A stretch of DNA of 8,118 nt, taken from Candidatus Bathyarchaeota archaeon (GTDB lineage: Archaea; Thermoproteota; Bathyarchaeia; TCS64). Of this stretch, positions 1 through 6,324 are shown in pieces. Under the pieces are notes generated by a model. That model was not told where the DNA came from, ran no database searches, and worked only from the letters and a program-made list of their open reading frames with translations. Position numbers and translations under genes: made by a program. Position 1 is the first letter of the stretch. Each line of letters starts with the position of its first letter. Location of the stretch: assembly GCA_013329615.1 (NCBI GenBank), contig DUKA01000236.1, positions 1-8,118 of the forward strand, in the 5' to 3' direction.

Positions 1-499
1 GTTCCTGGGTATCTTGACGTTTTATTTTAATTGATTCCTCATCATTTATAGAACCATGTAATTTGAAAATATTTATTATTTTATACTTCTTTTTTTCTAT
101 AAAATTATAGTAATCTCTATTATTATTAAGTATTAACGACTCGTTTTTTTGTTCGATATTAAGAGTATTTTCTAATAAAATATCATGATTAACTGTAACT
201 ATATAACAAGGATTTGTAGCATCTATATTTGATAATAAAAATTTATAGCTATATATTGAAGCCCCAAAATCTAAAGCTTTCTTTACTAATAATAACGCGT
301 CCGAATCTTCATAAGCCATAATATCCTCTAATGTTGGTTCATTCTCTAAAGGAATTTCTTTTTTATATTTTTCTATTAATTCACTAACTCTTTTTCCGGG
401 GTTTTTATTCCACATTACTATATTTCGTAACTCATCTCCAAGTGGTAAATGCATATCTGCGGAACAACCTGAACCAAGAAATAGAATATTTTTACTCAT
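1..499 (-). CDS. SIR2-like domain protein (predicted NADase, probable defence effector), 3' end beyond window
   Basis: The first 166 residues can be read here; the rest lies left of the window. Seen: an N-terminal Rossmann glycine motif, residues 5-13 ILFLGSGCS, followed by a Leu-Pro-Leu-Gly segment; T102-V-N-H-D106; and K146-LHGS150. These match the three hallmarks of SIR2 folds: the GAG-x-S NAD loop, the T-x-N-[YF]-D motif and the KLHGS catalytic histidine. N104 and H148 would be the catalytic pair, spaced about as in the SIR2 NADase effector ThsA. No Zn-finger cysteine quartet is visible so far, which favours an NADase-type SIR2-like protein over a classical deacetylase. Known for the family: such proteins deplete NAD+ on phage infection in systems such as Thoeris, DSR and SIR2-HerA. 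Which type this is cannot be told without the C-terminus. ATG at 499 is preferred over the in-frame ATG at 514 because a TATA-like box sits about 26 bp upstream of 499, as in leaderless archaeal transcripts. Codons are rich in AAA, ATA and TTA, unlike all neighbours, which suggests horizontal acquisition. Confidence 0.85.
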   Translation of the reverse strand, partial: MSKNILFLGSGCSADMHLPLGDELRNIVMWNKNPGKRVSELIEKYKKEIPLENEPTLEDIMAYEDSDALLLVKKALDFGASIYSYKFLLSNIDATNPCYIVTVNHDILLENTLNIEQKNESLILNNNRDYYNFIEKKKYKIINIFKLHGSINDEESIKIKRQDTQE

Positions 500-514
500 A
501 ACTCTTAATCCCAT

Positions 515-621
515 ATTAAAGTTATTAAAGATACTTCCTTTTTCTTCTCTTCATAAAGAAGTTCGTCGCCTAAACCATTTATCCACGCCCGCCATCCTCC
601 CCATAGAGGAGAGAGGCTTCT
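515..621. promoter_or_regulatory. Divergent intergenic region and composition boundary
   Basis: This stretch separates the minus-strand SIR2-like gene from the plus-strand aldo/keto reductase. Its left half is AT-rich with a poly-pyrimidine run near 536-551. From about 560 onward it becomes GC-rich like the rest of the window. For the reductase, TTTATCCA at 578-585 is a possible TATA-like element, placing a start of transcription near 608. A purine-rich GAGGAGAGAGG at 606-616 is a good Shine-Dalgarno candidate for the start at 625, with about 8 bases of spacing. No inverted repeat long enough to call an operator or recombination site was seen. Confidence 0.4.
522..529 (-). promoter_or_regulatory. 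Candidate TATA box for the SIR2-like gene
   Basis: On the minus strand this reads TTTAATAA. Its centre lies about 26 bp upstream of the ATG at 499, the distance expected between an archaeal TATA box and the transcription start. Transcription would then begin at or next to the start codon, giving a leaderless mRNA, which fits the lack of a convincing Shine-Dalgarno sequence. The surrounding DNA is AT-rich, so a chance match is quite possible. Confidence 0.35.
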
Positions 622-624
622 TTG

Positions 625-1449
625 ATGGAGTACAGGGAGATAGCTAAGGGCGTCAACGTACCGATCCTCGGTCTCGGCACTTGGGGGATGGGCGGCAGGG
701 AGACCCCAGACAAGACGCGGGACGCGGAGACCATCACAGCCATACGCATGGCGGTCGAACTAGGCCTCACCCACCTCGACACCGCCGAGTACTACGGTGC
801 GGGACACGCCGAGGAACTCGTCGGCGAAGCAATCGAGGACATGGACAGGAAGAGCCTCTTCATCACCAGTAAGGTCTGGCACAACCACCTCCAACGCGAC
901 AACCTCCTCACGTCCATGAAGGCGAGCCTCAAGCGCCTCGGCATCGATCAAGTCGACCTCTACCTCGTCCACTGGCCCAACCCCGATGTCCCCCTCAAAG
1001 AGACCATGGCGACTATGGAGGAGTGCGTCAAGGAGGGCTACACCCGCCTCATCGGCGTCAGCAACTTCAGCGCCCAGCTCATGGAGGAGGCGCAGGGCTG
1101 CCTCCGCGACAACAGGCTCGCCGTCAATCAGGTGCAGTACAGCCTCCTCGACCAGAAGCCCCACATGGAGCTGCTCCCCGCGTGCCGCCGCATGGGCGTG
1201 AGCCTAGTCGCCTACCGCCCACTCGAACGCGGCGCTATCATACAGACGCCCAACCCCGTGATGGACGAGATCGCCAAAGCCCACGGCAAGAGCCGCGTAC
1301 AGGTCGCCTTAAACTGGCTCACCACACAGGACGGCGTCTTCACCATCCCCAAGTCGACCAACCCCGTCCACATAATGGAGTTCATGGGCGCGCTCGGCTG
1401 GAGGATGACCCCCGAGGAGTCGGGGCGCCTCGCCGAATCCTACAGGTGA
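625..1449 (+). CDS. Aldo/keto reductase family oxidoreductase
   Basis: A complete TIM-barrel NAD(P)H-dependent reductase of 274 residues, the normal size for the prokaryotic members. The catalytic tetrad is intact (numbering from ATG 625): D52 and Y57 in HLDTAEYYG, K83 in the SKVWHN segment and H116 in LVHWP. Also visible are the N-terminal GLGTWGMGG strand, the IGVSNFS motif after the fifth strand, NQVQYS, and IPKSTNP near the C-terminus, which holds the cofactor-phosphate-binding region. The family reduces aldehydes and ketones to alcohols in the cytosol; sequence alone does not show the substrate. ATG 625 directly follows an in-frame TTG at 622, which is an alternative start; a GAGAGG at 611-616 serves either. 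Downstream, the next reading frame is in the same frame as this gene's TGA stop, so the two are probably co-transcribed. Codon use is GC-rich and matches the rest of the window to the right. Confidence 0.93.
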   Translation: MEYREIAKGVNVPILGLGTWGMGGRETPDKTRDAETITAIRMAVELGLTHLDTAEYYGAGHAEELVGEAIEDMDRKSLFITSKVWHNHLQRDNLLTSMKASLKRLGIDQVDLYLVHWPNPDVPLKETMATMEECVKEGYTRLIGVSNFSAQLMEEAQGCLRDNRLAVNQVQYSLLDQKPHMELLPACRRMGVSLVAYRPLERGAIIQTPNPVMDEIAKAHGKSRVQVALNWLTTQDGVFTIPKSTNPVHIMEFMGALGWRMTPEESGRLAESYR

Positions 1450-1497
1450 GCCGCGACGCACACAGCAGACGAGAAAGCCCGCCTCGCCGCGTGGCTC

Positions 1498-2352
1498 ATG
1501 GAGGAGGGCGCGAGGCTCGGGTTCCACACAGAAACCAGCTACACTAGCCCCGAGGGCGACGTCGCCGACGCTGTGTGGCGCCTGAACCCAGACCAGAAGC
1601 CCATATTCACCTTCACCATAGAACACGACCTTACGGCGCTGGCGGCGTCCGCCCTCCAGTGGGTGGGATCATCGACCGAACCAAAGTCGTGGATGCACAT
1701 CTGCGTCCTCACAAGCGGGGCAGCCGACTCGCTCTCATCGTTTCCCCTCCCCGCCTCCATCAGGGTACACGAAGGGCGAGACACCGAAGCCCTAAGCCGC
1801 GACCTCGAAGAGTCGACGCTCAAGATGACGCGGCTGCTCGGCACCTTCACCGACGACGAACCCGGAGGCACCTTGTCCGAGACGGTGAAGCGCCTCTCCG
1901 CGATCACCGCCACGTGGCCCAAAGACATGTGGGCCTCACGGCTCACCCTGAAAGCCGAGACCGTCTTCAACGACGAGGGCCTCTACCTCTTCGCCGCCGA
2001 GGGCATGGAGGACGAGGAAATCGACGCCCCCGCGCTGAAGCCGAGCAGGAAAGTCGTCCCTGTCGACATAGATTGTGGCGACACCTCATTCGAGGGCGCA
2101 CTAATGCGCCTCGTCAATGCGAGCTGCGGCCGCATCCTTTTCTCAACCGAGCACAGGAACTATCCCTTCATCTTCCGTCTCTCTACTACTTTAGGCGGTG
2201 GCGACTCGGCTCTCGACTTGTGGTTTGACGTCGACAAATCGAATGTCCCACAGGCACTCAGGTTCCGTGAACTCGTCGAAGGCATTGCGACTTCGAGGAT
2301 TTTCGTTTTCACGGGGCCCTCGGGAGAGGTAGCGAGGCTGACCCTGAGCTAA
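1498..2352 (+). CDS. Hypothetical protein, possible degenerate PD-(D/E)XK-like N-terminus
   Basis: I do not recognise this 284-residue protein. It is predicted soluble, with no signal peptide or membrane helices. The N-terminal 45 residues have a helix-strand-strand pattern: an RLGF helix end, T-E12-T, then V-A-D24-A-V-W, then a hydrophobic strand FTFTIE42. This resembles the start of some archaeal restriction-endonuclease-like proteins, but the expected E-x-K lysine is not obvious (E42-H-D is seen), so an active nuclease is doubtful. The start is uncertain. Coding character continues upstream of ATG 1498 without a stop to the reductase TGA at 1447 (for example the helix-like DEKARLAAWL), yet no ATG, GTG or TTG exists in that frame there, and no clear ribosome-binding site precedes 1498. 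A GTG at 1446 overlaps the reductase stop in another frame and would join this frame if one base were lost in the CACACA tract near 1459-1464. The gene ends convergently with the MFS gene, overlapping it by 4 bp. Confidence 0.7.
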   Translation: MEEGARLGFHTETSYTSPEGDVADAVWRLNPDQKPIFTFTIEHDLTALAASALQWVGSSTEPKSWMHICVLTSGAADSLSSFPLPASIRVHEGRDTEALSRDLEESTLKMTRLLGTFTDDEPGGTLSETVKRLSAITATWPKDMWASRLTLKAETVFNDEGLYLFAAEGMEDEEIDAPALKPSRKVVPVDIDCGDTSFEGALMRLVNASCGRILFSTEHRNYPFIFRLSTTLGGGDSALDLWFDVDKSNVPQALRFRELVEGIATSRIFVFTGPSGEVARLTLS

Positions 2353-3629
2353 AGGAGTTCCTCTTCGACGCTCCGCTTTGGCTTGAAGTGCCACTCGAAG
2401 AGGCTGGCGGCACCGAAGAGGGCTATGCTGCTGAGGAGAAACGTCACGGGGTAACCGAAGAAGAAGCTGATGTTTCCACTCAGGAGGCTGCCGAGGAACA
2501 TGGCGACGCTGTTTATGGCGCTGTAGACGCCGAGTGTGCTTCCCTGCCCCTCCTTTGGCATGAACTTGTAGAGCAATGCATTCATCCCGATGGTGATGTT
2601 CGTGTACGCCATCCCGATGAGCAGGTAGAGCAGGAGCGTCACGTAGAGGACGTCGTGGCCGAAGAAGTAGAGGCTCTCGATGGCGGCGAAGAGGAACGCC
2701 ATGGCGCGCAGCGACATGAACTCCACAACCATGCCCGGGTCCCCCTTCTTGCTGAAGCCGCTGAACCTCTGGGTACTCGTGAGGCCGTTTATAACGGTGA
2801 TGAATATGCTCAGTCCCGTGATCTCGAGGTTGGTTAGGCGGTTCGCCTTGAGGAACGGCGTGTAGCTCGTGAAGAAGAGGTTGGCGCCGAGGAAGAATAG
2901 GGCGTTCGTCACCATGATGAGCGGTATGTCCCTCGATACGGTGCTGCGGGCGTCCCTCACGAGGTTCCTCACATCGTCCAGCTTGGGCGCCTTCAGGAGT
3001 AGCACAGGCAGGTGCGTAAGGCGGGTTATCAGCGCCTCGGCGTTGAATGTGATAGCCTGCCTCGCCGCTGCGGTCTTTGAGTCCCTCACGAGGGCGAGGG
3101 AGAGCACGATGAGTATGGCGCTGAAGCCCACGGGGAGTAACGCCATCGCGGTGAGCGGGAGCGCCGTCAGGACGAGGAAGCCCAGCGCGTTCCCGGTCAA
3201 GCTGCCGTAGATCATGTACTTGAAGCTCAGGGCGCTCCCCTCGCCGATGTTCTCCTTCGACACCGTGTCCATGAGCAGTAGGCTGAAGACGGTGGGGCTG
3301 AAGCTGCTGAAGAAGCTGTAGACGGCGTAGAAGCCTATGATGAGGTTGATGTCGACGCTCATGGCGATGAGGCTCAGCGTGAGCAGCTGCCCCACCGCGC
3401 TCAGGGCGAGAATTGGCCTCCTCTTACCGACGTAGTCCGCGATCTTGCCGCCGATAAAGGCGGAGGGGATGAGCGCGATGTTGTATGCAGAGGAGGCTAA
3501 CGCTACGCTGATGACGCTGCCGCCGAGGTGTCGGATGCGCAGCGTGATGAAGGTACCTACGCAGCTCTGTATCGCGTAGAATGGTATGATGGCGTAAAGC
3601 CAGCGGGGGATGACGAACTTCTCCGCCAA
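2349..3629 (-). CDS. MFS-family transporter, 12 predicted membrane helices
   Basis: A 426-residue integral membrane protein of typical MFS length. Two halves of about six hydrophobic segments each are separated by a hydrophilic, basic loop near residues 183-234. The clearest family mark is motif A between helices 2 and 3 at residues 60-71, GGKIADYVGKRR. Its weaker second-half counterpart lies near residues 287-297 (RFSGFSKKGDP). A Pro-Lys-Glu-Gly-Gln-Gly turn at 358-363 precedes a Gly- and Ser-rich helix, as in many MFS drug or metabolite permeases. The substrate is unknown; an exporter role is a guess only. The start is TTG at 3629, with AGGGGT about 10 bases upstream as a weak ribosome-binding site; no ATG lies close to the N-terminus. 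The gene is divergent from the CLC gene, and its TAG stop overlaps the upstream hypothetical gene's TAA tail-to-tail. Confidence 0.88.
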   Translation of the reverse strand: MAEKFVIPRWLYAIIPFYAIQSCVGTFITLRIRHLGGSVISVALASSAYNIALIPSAFIGGKIADYVGKRRPILALSAVGQLLTLSLIAMSVDINLIIGFYAVYSFFSSFSPTVFSLLLMDTVSKENIGEGSALSFKYMIYGSLTGNALGFLVLTALPLTAMALLPVGFSAILIVLSLALVRDSKTAAARQAITFNAEALITRLTHLPVLLLKAPKLDDVRNLVRDARSTVSRDIPLIMVTNALFFLGANLFFTSYTPFLKANRLTNLEITGLSIFITVINGLTSTQRFSGFSKKGDPGMVVEFMSLRAMAFLFAAIESLYFFGHDVLYVTLLLYLLIGMAYTNITIGMNALLYKFMPKEGQGSTLGVYSAINSVAMFLGSLLSGNISFFFGYPVTFLLSSIALFGAASLFEWHFKPKRSVEEELL

Positions 3630-3687
3630 GTTTTAATTTACCCCTACTCAGATACCTGCGTTAATCTCACTGGATTAATAAGGGTTG
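3630..3687. promoter_or_regulatory. Divergent promoter region between MFS and CLC genes
   Basis: These 58 bp must hold both start signals, because the two genes diverge and each begins at its edge. It is a local AT-rich patch. On the minus strand, TTATTAAT (plus-strand ATTAATAA, about 3674-3681) is a TATA-like box about 50 bp from the MFS start. That would give a leader of about 20 bases containing the weak AGGGGT site. For the CLC gene, TTAATCTC at 3661-3668 lies about 24 bp upstream of ATG 3688, compatible with a near-leaderless transcript. The elements are so close that the two genes may be regulated together. The assignments are by eye and tentative. Confidence 0.35.
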
Positions 3688-5355
3688 ATGGGTTTGAAGC
3701 GCTCTGACTTCTGGTGGCTCCTGCCCATCGCCACCGGCGTCTTCGCCGGCGTGGTCGCCTCCGTGATCAACGACCTCGTCTACTACTCCTGGGAGATGTT
3801 CTACGGCGACGCTCTAAAGACGAAGACCCTCTTCTTCGTCTTCCCCTTCACCGGCCTCGTCCTCAGCTACTTCCTCATACACCTGCTCGCCTGGTACAGG
3901 ACGCCGAAGAGCAGCTTCCACATGATACTGGAGGTCTTCCACCTGACACCGAGCGGGTTGATACCCCGTGAGGCCATCGTGAAGACCGCCTCCGGCATAG
4001 CCACATCGGTGTTCGGCGGCGCCGCCGGCCCCGAGGGTGCCTCGACGGTGATCTCCGGAGGCTTCTCCACTTGGCTTAACAAGGTGTTGAGGCTGCGGAT
4101 GGAGCCGAAGAAGTCGCTGATGATCGGCGTCGCCGCGGGATTCAGCGCGTGTTTCAAGACGCCTCTCGCAGGGCTGCTCTTCGCGCTCGAGCTGCCCTAC
4201 AGGAGAGACCTTGAGAAAGAGGCATTCATAGAGGCTGCGATAGCGAGCTCGACGGCCTATCTCGTGTCGATCACCCTGGGGGCGCCGAGCCTGCTCCCCG
4301 TAATCCAGTTCGAGATGGACGCGCTCCCGCTGATCTGGCTTCCCATCTCGATGCTGTTCGGTTTAGCCACTGGCGCGCTTTCCTTCATCTTCACCGGCGT
4401 CTACGCCGCCTGTGAGCGTGTGGCAAAGCAGATCATACTCAAGGGAGGCTATCCGTTGATGCTTATCGTCGGCGGGGTCGTCCTCGGCGGGGTTGGCTAC
4501 ATCATGCCTGAGGCTGTCGGGCCGGGGTATCAGATGTTCTCCCTACTCACGGAGGGGACGATGCTTGCGCTCGGCATGGTTCTGCTGCTACGCGTGCTGT
4601 CTACAGGGGTGACGATGAACTTCGGCGGGACGGGTGGGCTATTCCTCCCGACGCTGCTGCTCGGCGGCGCGTGGGGGGCGGTCGTCGGAGCCGTCTTCAT
4701 GCCCTCGATGACGCCGGTCTTCATACTCATGGGCATGGCGGCGTTCAGCGCCGGGGTACATAAGATGATGCTTACCCCCATCATATTCATCGCGGAGGTC
4801 TACGGTGCCCCCACGCTCATCCCTATAATCCTCGCCACCGTCGTCTGCTTCTTCGTCGCAGGCACCTACCGCTTCTACAGCATACAGCCAACCAACAAGG
4901 TGAACGAGGAGGAGCTCGCCTTCGAGAGGTTCTACTACAAGGTGATGAGGGCGAAGCCGAAGGAACTCGAGAAGCTGACGGCGATCGGCGTCGCGACCCC
5001 CAACCCGAAGAGGCTCAGCGTCGACATAACTGTGCGCGAGGCCATCGACGCATTCGGGCAGACGAACTTCAGGCTGATGCCCGTTGTCGACGCGAATGGG
5101 ATGGTGCTAAGCTACGTCACCCTTGAGGACCTCGCCTTCGTCTCGAAGACCGCCCTCGACGCGCCGCTGAAATCGGTCGAGCTTCGGCCGCCTATGGTGT
5201 TCGCCGAGGGGGAGCCGATACTCCGGGTCATGGAGAAGATGGTCGAGGCCAAGGAGGATCACTGCTTCGTCGTCGATGCCGAGGGCAAGCTGACGGGGAT
5301 CATCTCGACGATCGACGTGACCCGCCTGCTGATGCGTTACTACACCCACGGCTGA
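3688..5355 (+). CDS. CLC-type chloride channel/transporter with C-terminal CBS domain pair
   Basis: A 555-residue polytopic membrane protein. Residues 1-400 form the CLC core: the helix-F-type motif GGAAGPEGAS carries the external gating glutamate (E116), LAGLLFALE lies on helix H (E168), and GGTGGLFLP at about 313-321 is the helix-N chloride-binding motif. Residues from about 425 to the end form two CBS motifs (LSVDITVREAIDAF..., then PPMVFAEGEPILRVMEKMV...), which in other CLC proteins dimerise and may bind adenine nucleotides to tune gating. The protein would conduct chloride or a related anion, and functions as a homodimer in the family. In CLC-ec1 the glutamate that delivers internal protons follows the equivalent of E168; here that position is Leu169, so proton-coupled exchange is uncertain and channel-like behaviour is possible. 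ATG 3688 is preferred over the TTG immediately before it at 3685. The TGA stop abuts the stop of the convergent neighbour with no gap. Confidence 0.9.
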   Translation: MGLKRSDFWWLLPIATGVFAGVVASVINDLVYYSWEMFYGDALKTKTLFFVFPFTGLVLSYFLIHLLAWYRTPKSSFHMILEVFHLTPSGLIPREAIVKTASGIATSVFGGAAGPEGASTVISGGFSTWLNKVLRLRMEPKKSLMIGVAAGFSACFKTPLAGLLFALELPYRRDLEKEAFIEAAIASSTAYLVSITLGAPSLLPVIQFEMDALPLIWLPISMLFGLATGALSFIFTGVYAACERVAKQIILKGGYPLMLIVGGVVLGGVGYIMPEAVGPGYQMFSLLTEGTMLALGMVLLLRVLSTGVTMNFGGTGGLFLPTLLLGGAWGAVVGAVFMPSMTPVFILMGMAAFSAGVHKMMLTPIIFIAEVYGAPTLIPIILATVVCFFVAGTYRFYSIQPTNKVNEEELAFERFYYKVMRAKPKELEKLTAIGVATPNPKRLSVDITVREAIDAFGQTNFRLMPVVDANGMVLSYVTLEDLAFVSKTALDAPLKSVELRPPMVFAEGEPILRVMEKMVEAKEDHCFVVDAEGKLTGIISTIDVTRLLMRYYTHG

Positions 5356-6324
5356 CTACTTGGCGACGCGCAGGGTCTCATAGGTGCCGTATCCGCCTTT
5401 AACGCCGTTGAGCTCGAACTCTCCGAAGCTCTGTGATAGGACGCTTATTTTGCCGTGCTCGATGAAAGGCAGGGGCACGACGGGTCCCGCCTTCCCTCTT
5501 AGTATGTGCTTGACGTCGTCCTTGTCAGTCAGCTCGAGCACTGAACTTGCGGGTATGATGCCGTTGACGTATTGCTGGTCGATTATCCTGAAGCCGACTA
5601 TGGGCGTGTTGACGCCGTCCTTCCAGATGTATCCGCCCACGCTCACACGCCCGTCGTCGAGGACTATCGCCGCCGGGTTTATGGCGAGGCGCTCGTTGAA
5701 CCAGACTACATAGTAGATCCAGTTGCCGACGCCCGTCCAGTCGCGGACGCCGTGTGTGTGGTCTCGCTCGCCGAGCACGTCGCGCAGGACGTAGACGCGC
5801 TCCCCGACCCTGATCTCGCCGCTTATCCTCGCCATTTGCTCCCAGTGCTCATCGCCGCTCTTCTTCCCGATCTCCAGCGACTCGGGGGTCATGTTCTCGC
5901 TGTACTCGTATGTGGGCTGGATAGGGGTGAACTTGAGGTGCATCGTCACCGGTGCCATAGCTGTGATGAGGGCGGGGGTCTGTCTGATCTTGGGAAAGTC
6001 TGCGGGGTTCTTGACGACCGCCATCCTGCCTTGGAAGGTGTATCGCCACGAGCCGTCGGGGCGCCTCTCATGGGTCATCCCTGCGGCTTCTAATCTATCG
6101 GGGTACCCATTGATCTTCTCGGTTGTCTGGTAGCCGGCGACGGACCCGTCGGGGAGGAAGAGGAGCAGGAATGTCGCGCCCTCATCCTTGTTCGGCTTGA
6201 AGCCGAGGCGCGTCATGCCGCTCAACCCATTCTGTTTGTCGCTGAAGCACAGGTAGTAGCTCTCGTTCCACTCCCGGTGCGCGCCGGGCTTATGGATGAG
6301 TAGTTCCATCGAATTATTGCTCAA
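5356..6324 (-). CDS. CrtC/AttH-like lipocalin-fold protein (DUF7064/DUF7065-like)
   Basis: A 322-residue soluble protein, mostly predicted beta-strand, with no signal peptide. Seen: an N-terminal REWNESYYLCF strand followed by a Gly-rich turn and TRLGFKPN; the central motif GERDHTHGVRDW at 185-196; and a C-terminal GYGTYETLR. This combination recalls the two-domain, lipocalin-like proteins related to carotenoid hydratase CrtC and AttH, now split into DUF7064/DUF7065-type families. I assign this from motif memory, not a search. In that fold the RD-x(4)-G-x-RDW segment lines the cavity, so a small hydrophobic ligand or substrate is likely, but the reaction is unknown. The start is TTG 6324: GGAGAGGT at 6330-6337 sits 5 bases upstream, ideal spacing. 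The ATG at 6309 has no such site. The TTG start overlaps the end of the PEP-synthase-like gene by 11 bp, suggesting translational coupling and a shared pathway. Confidence 0.7.
   Translation of the reverse strand: MSNNSMELLIHKPGAHREWNESYYLCFSDKQNGLSGMTRLGFKPNKDEGATFLLLFLPDGSVAGYQTTEKINGYPDRLEAAGMTHERRPDGSWRYTFQGRMAVVKNPADFPKIRQTPALITAMAPVTMHLKFTPIQPTYEYSENMTPESLEIGKKSGDEHWEQMARISGEIRVGERVYVLRDVLGERDHTHGVRDWTGVGNWIYYVVWFNERLAINPAAIVLDDGRVSVGGYIWKDGVNTPIVGFRIIDQQYVNGIIPASSVLELTDKDDVKHILRGKAGPVVPLPFIEHGKISVLSQSFGEFELNGVKGGYGTYETLRVAK

Noticed and set aside
1..560. CRISPR array or tandem repeat in the AT-rich region
   Set aside because: No regularly spaced repeated unit is seen; the region is explained by one continuous minus-strand coding frame.
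760..1164. Minus-strand open frame of 134 codons inside the aldo/keto reductase
   Set aside because: It lies wholly within a gene with an intact catalytic tetrad. It is a by-product of GC-rich codons, and its Val/Glu/Leu-rich product has no recognisable motif.
1023..1547. Plus-strand open frame of 174 codons across the reductase and next gene
   Set aside because: It is an Arg/Pro/His-rich translation typical of an out-of-frame read of GC-rich coding DNA. Part of it (GTG 1446 onward) matters only as a possible start for the downstream gene.
1539..1970. Minus-strand open frame of 143 codons opposite the hypothetical gene
   Set aside because: The plus-strand frame is longer and has a more natural amino-acid pattern. 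The minus-strand product is Ser/Arg-rich without motifs.
1575..2228. Plus-strand open frame of 217 codons overlapping the hypothetical gene
   Set aside because: The product is dominated by Arg, His and Pro, the signature of a shifted frame in GC-rich coding sequence.
5572..6093. Plus-strand open frame of 173 codons opposite the lipocalin-like gene
   Set aside because: The minus-strand frame carries recognisable family motifs and a good ribosome-binding site. The plus-strand frame has neither.
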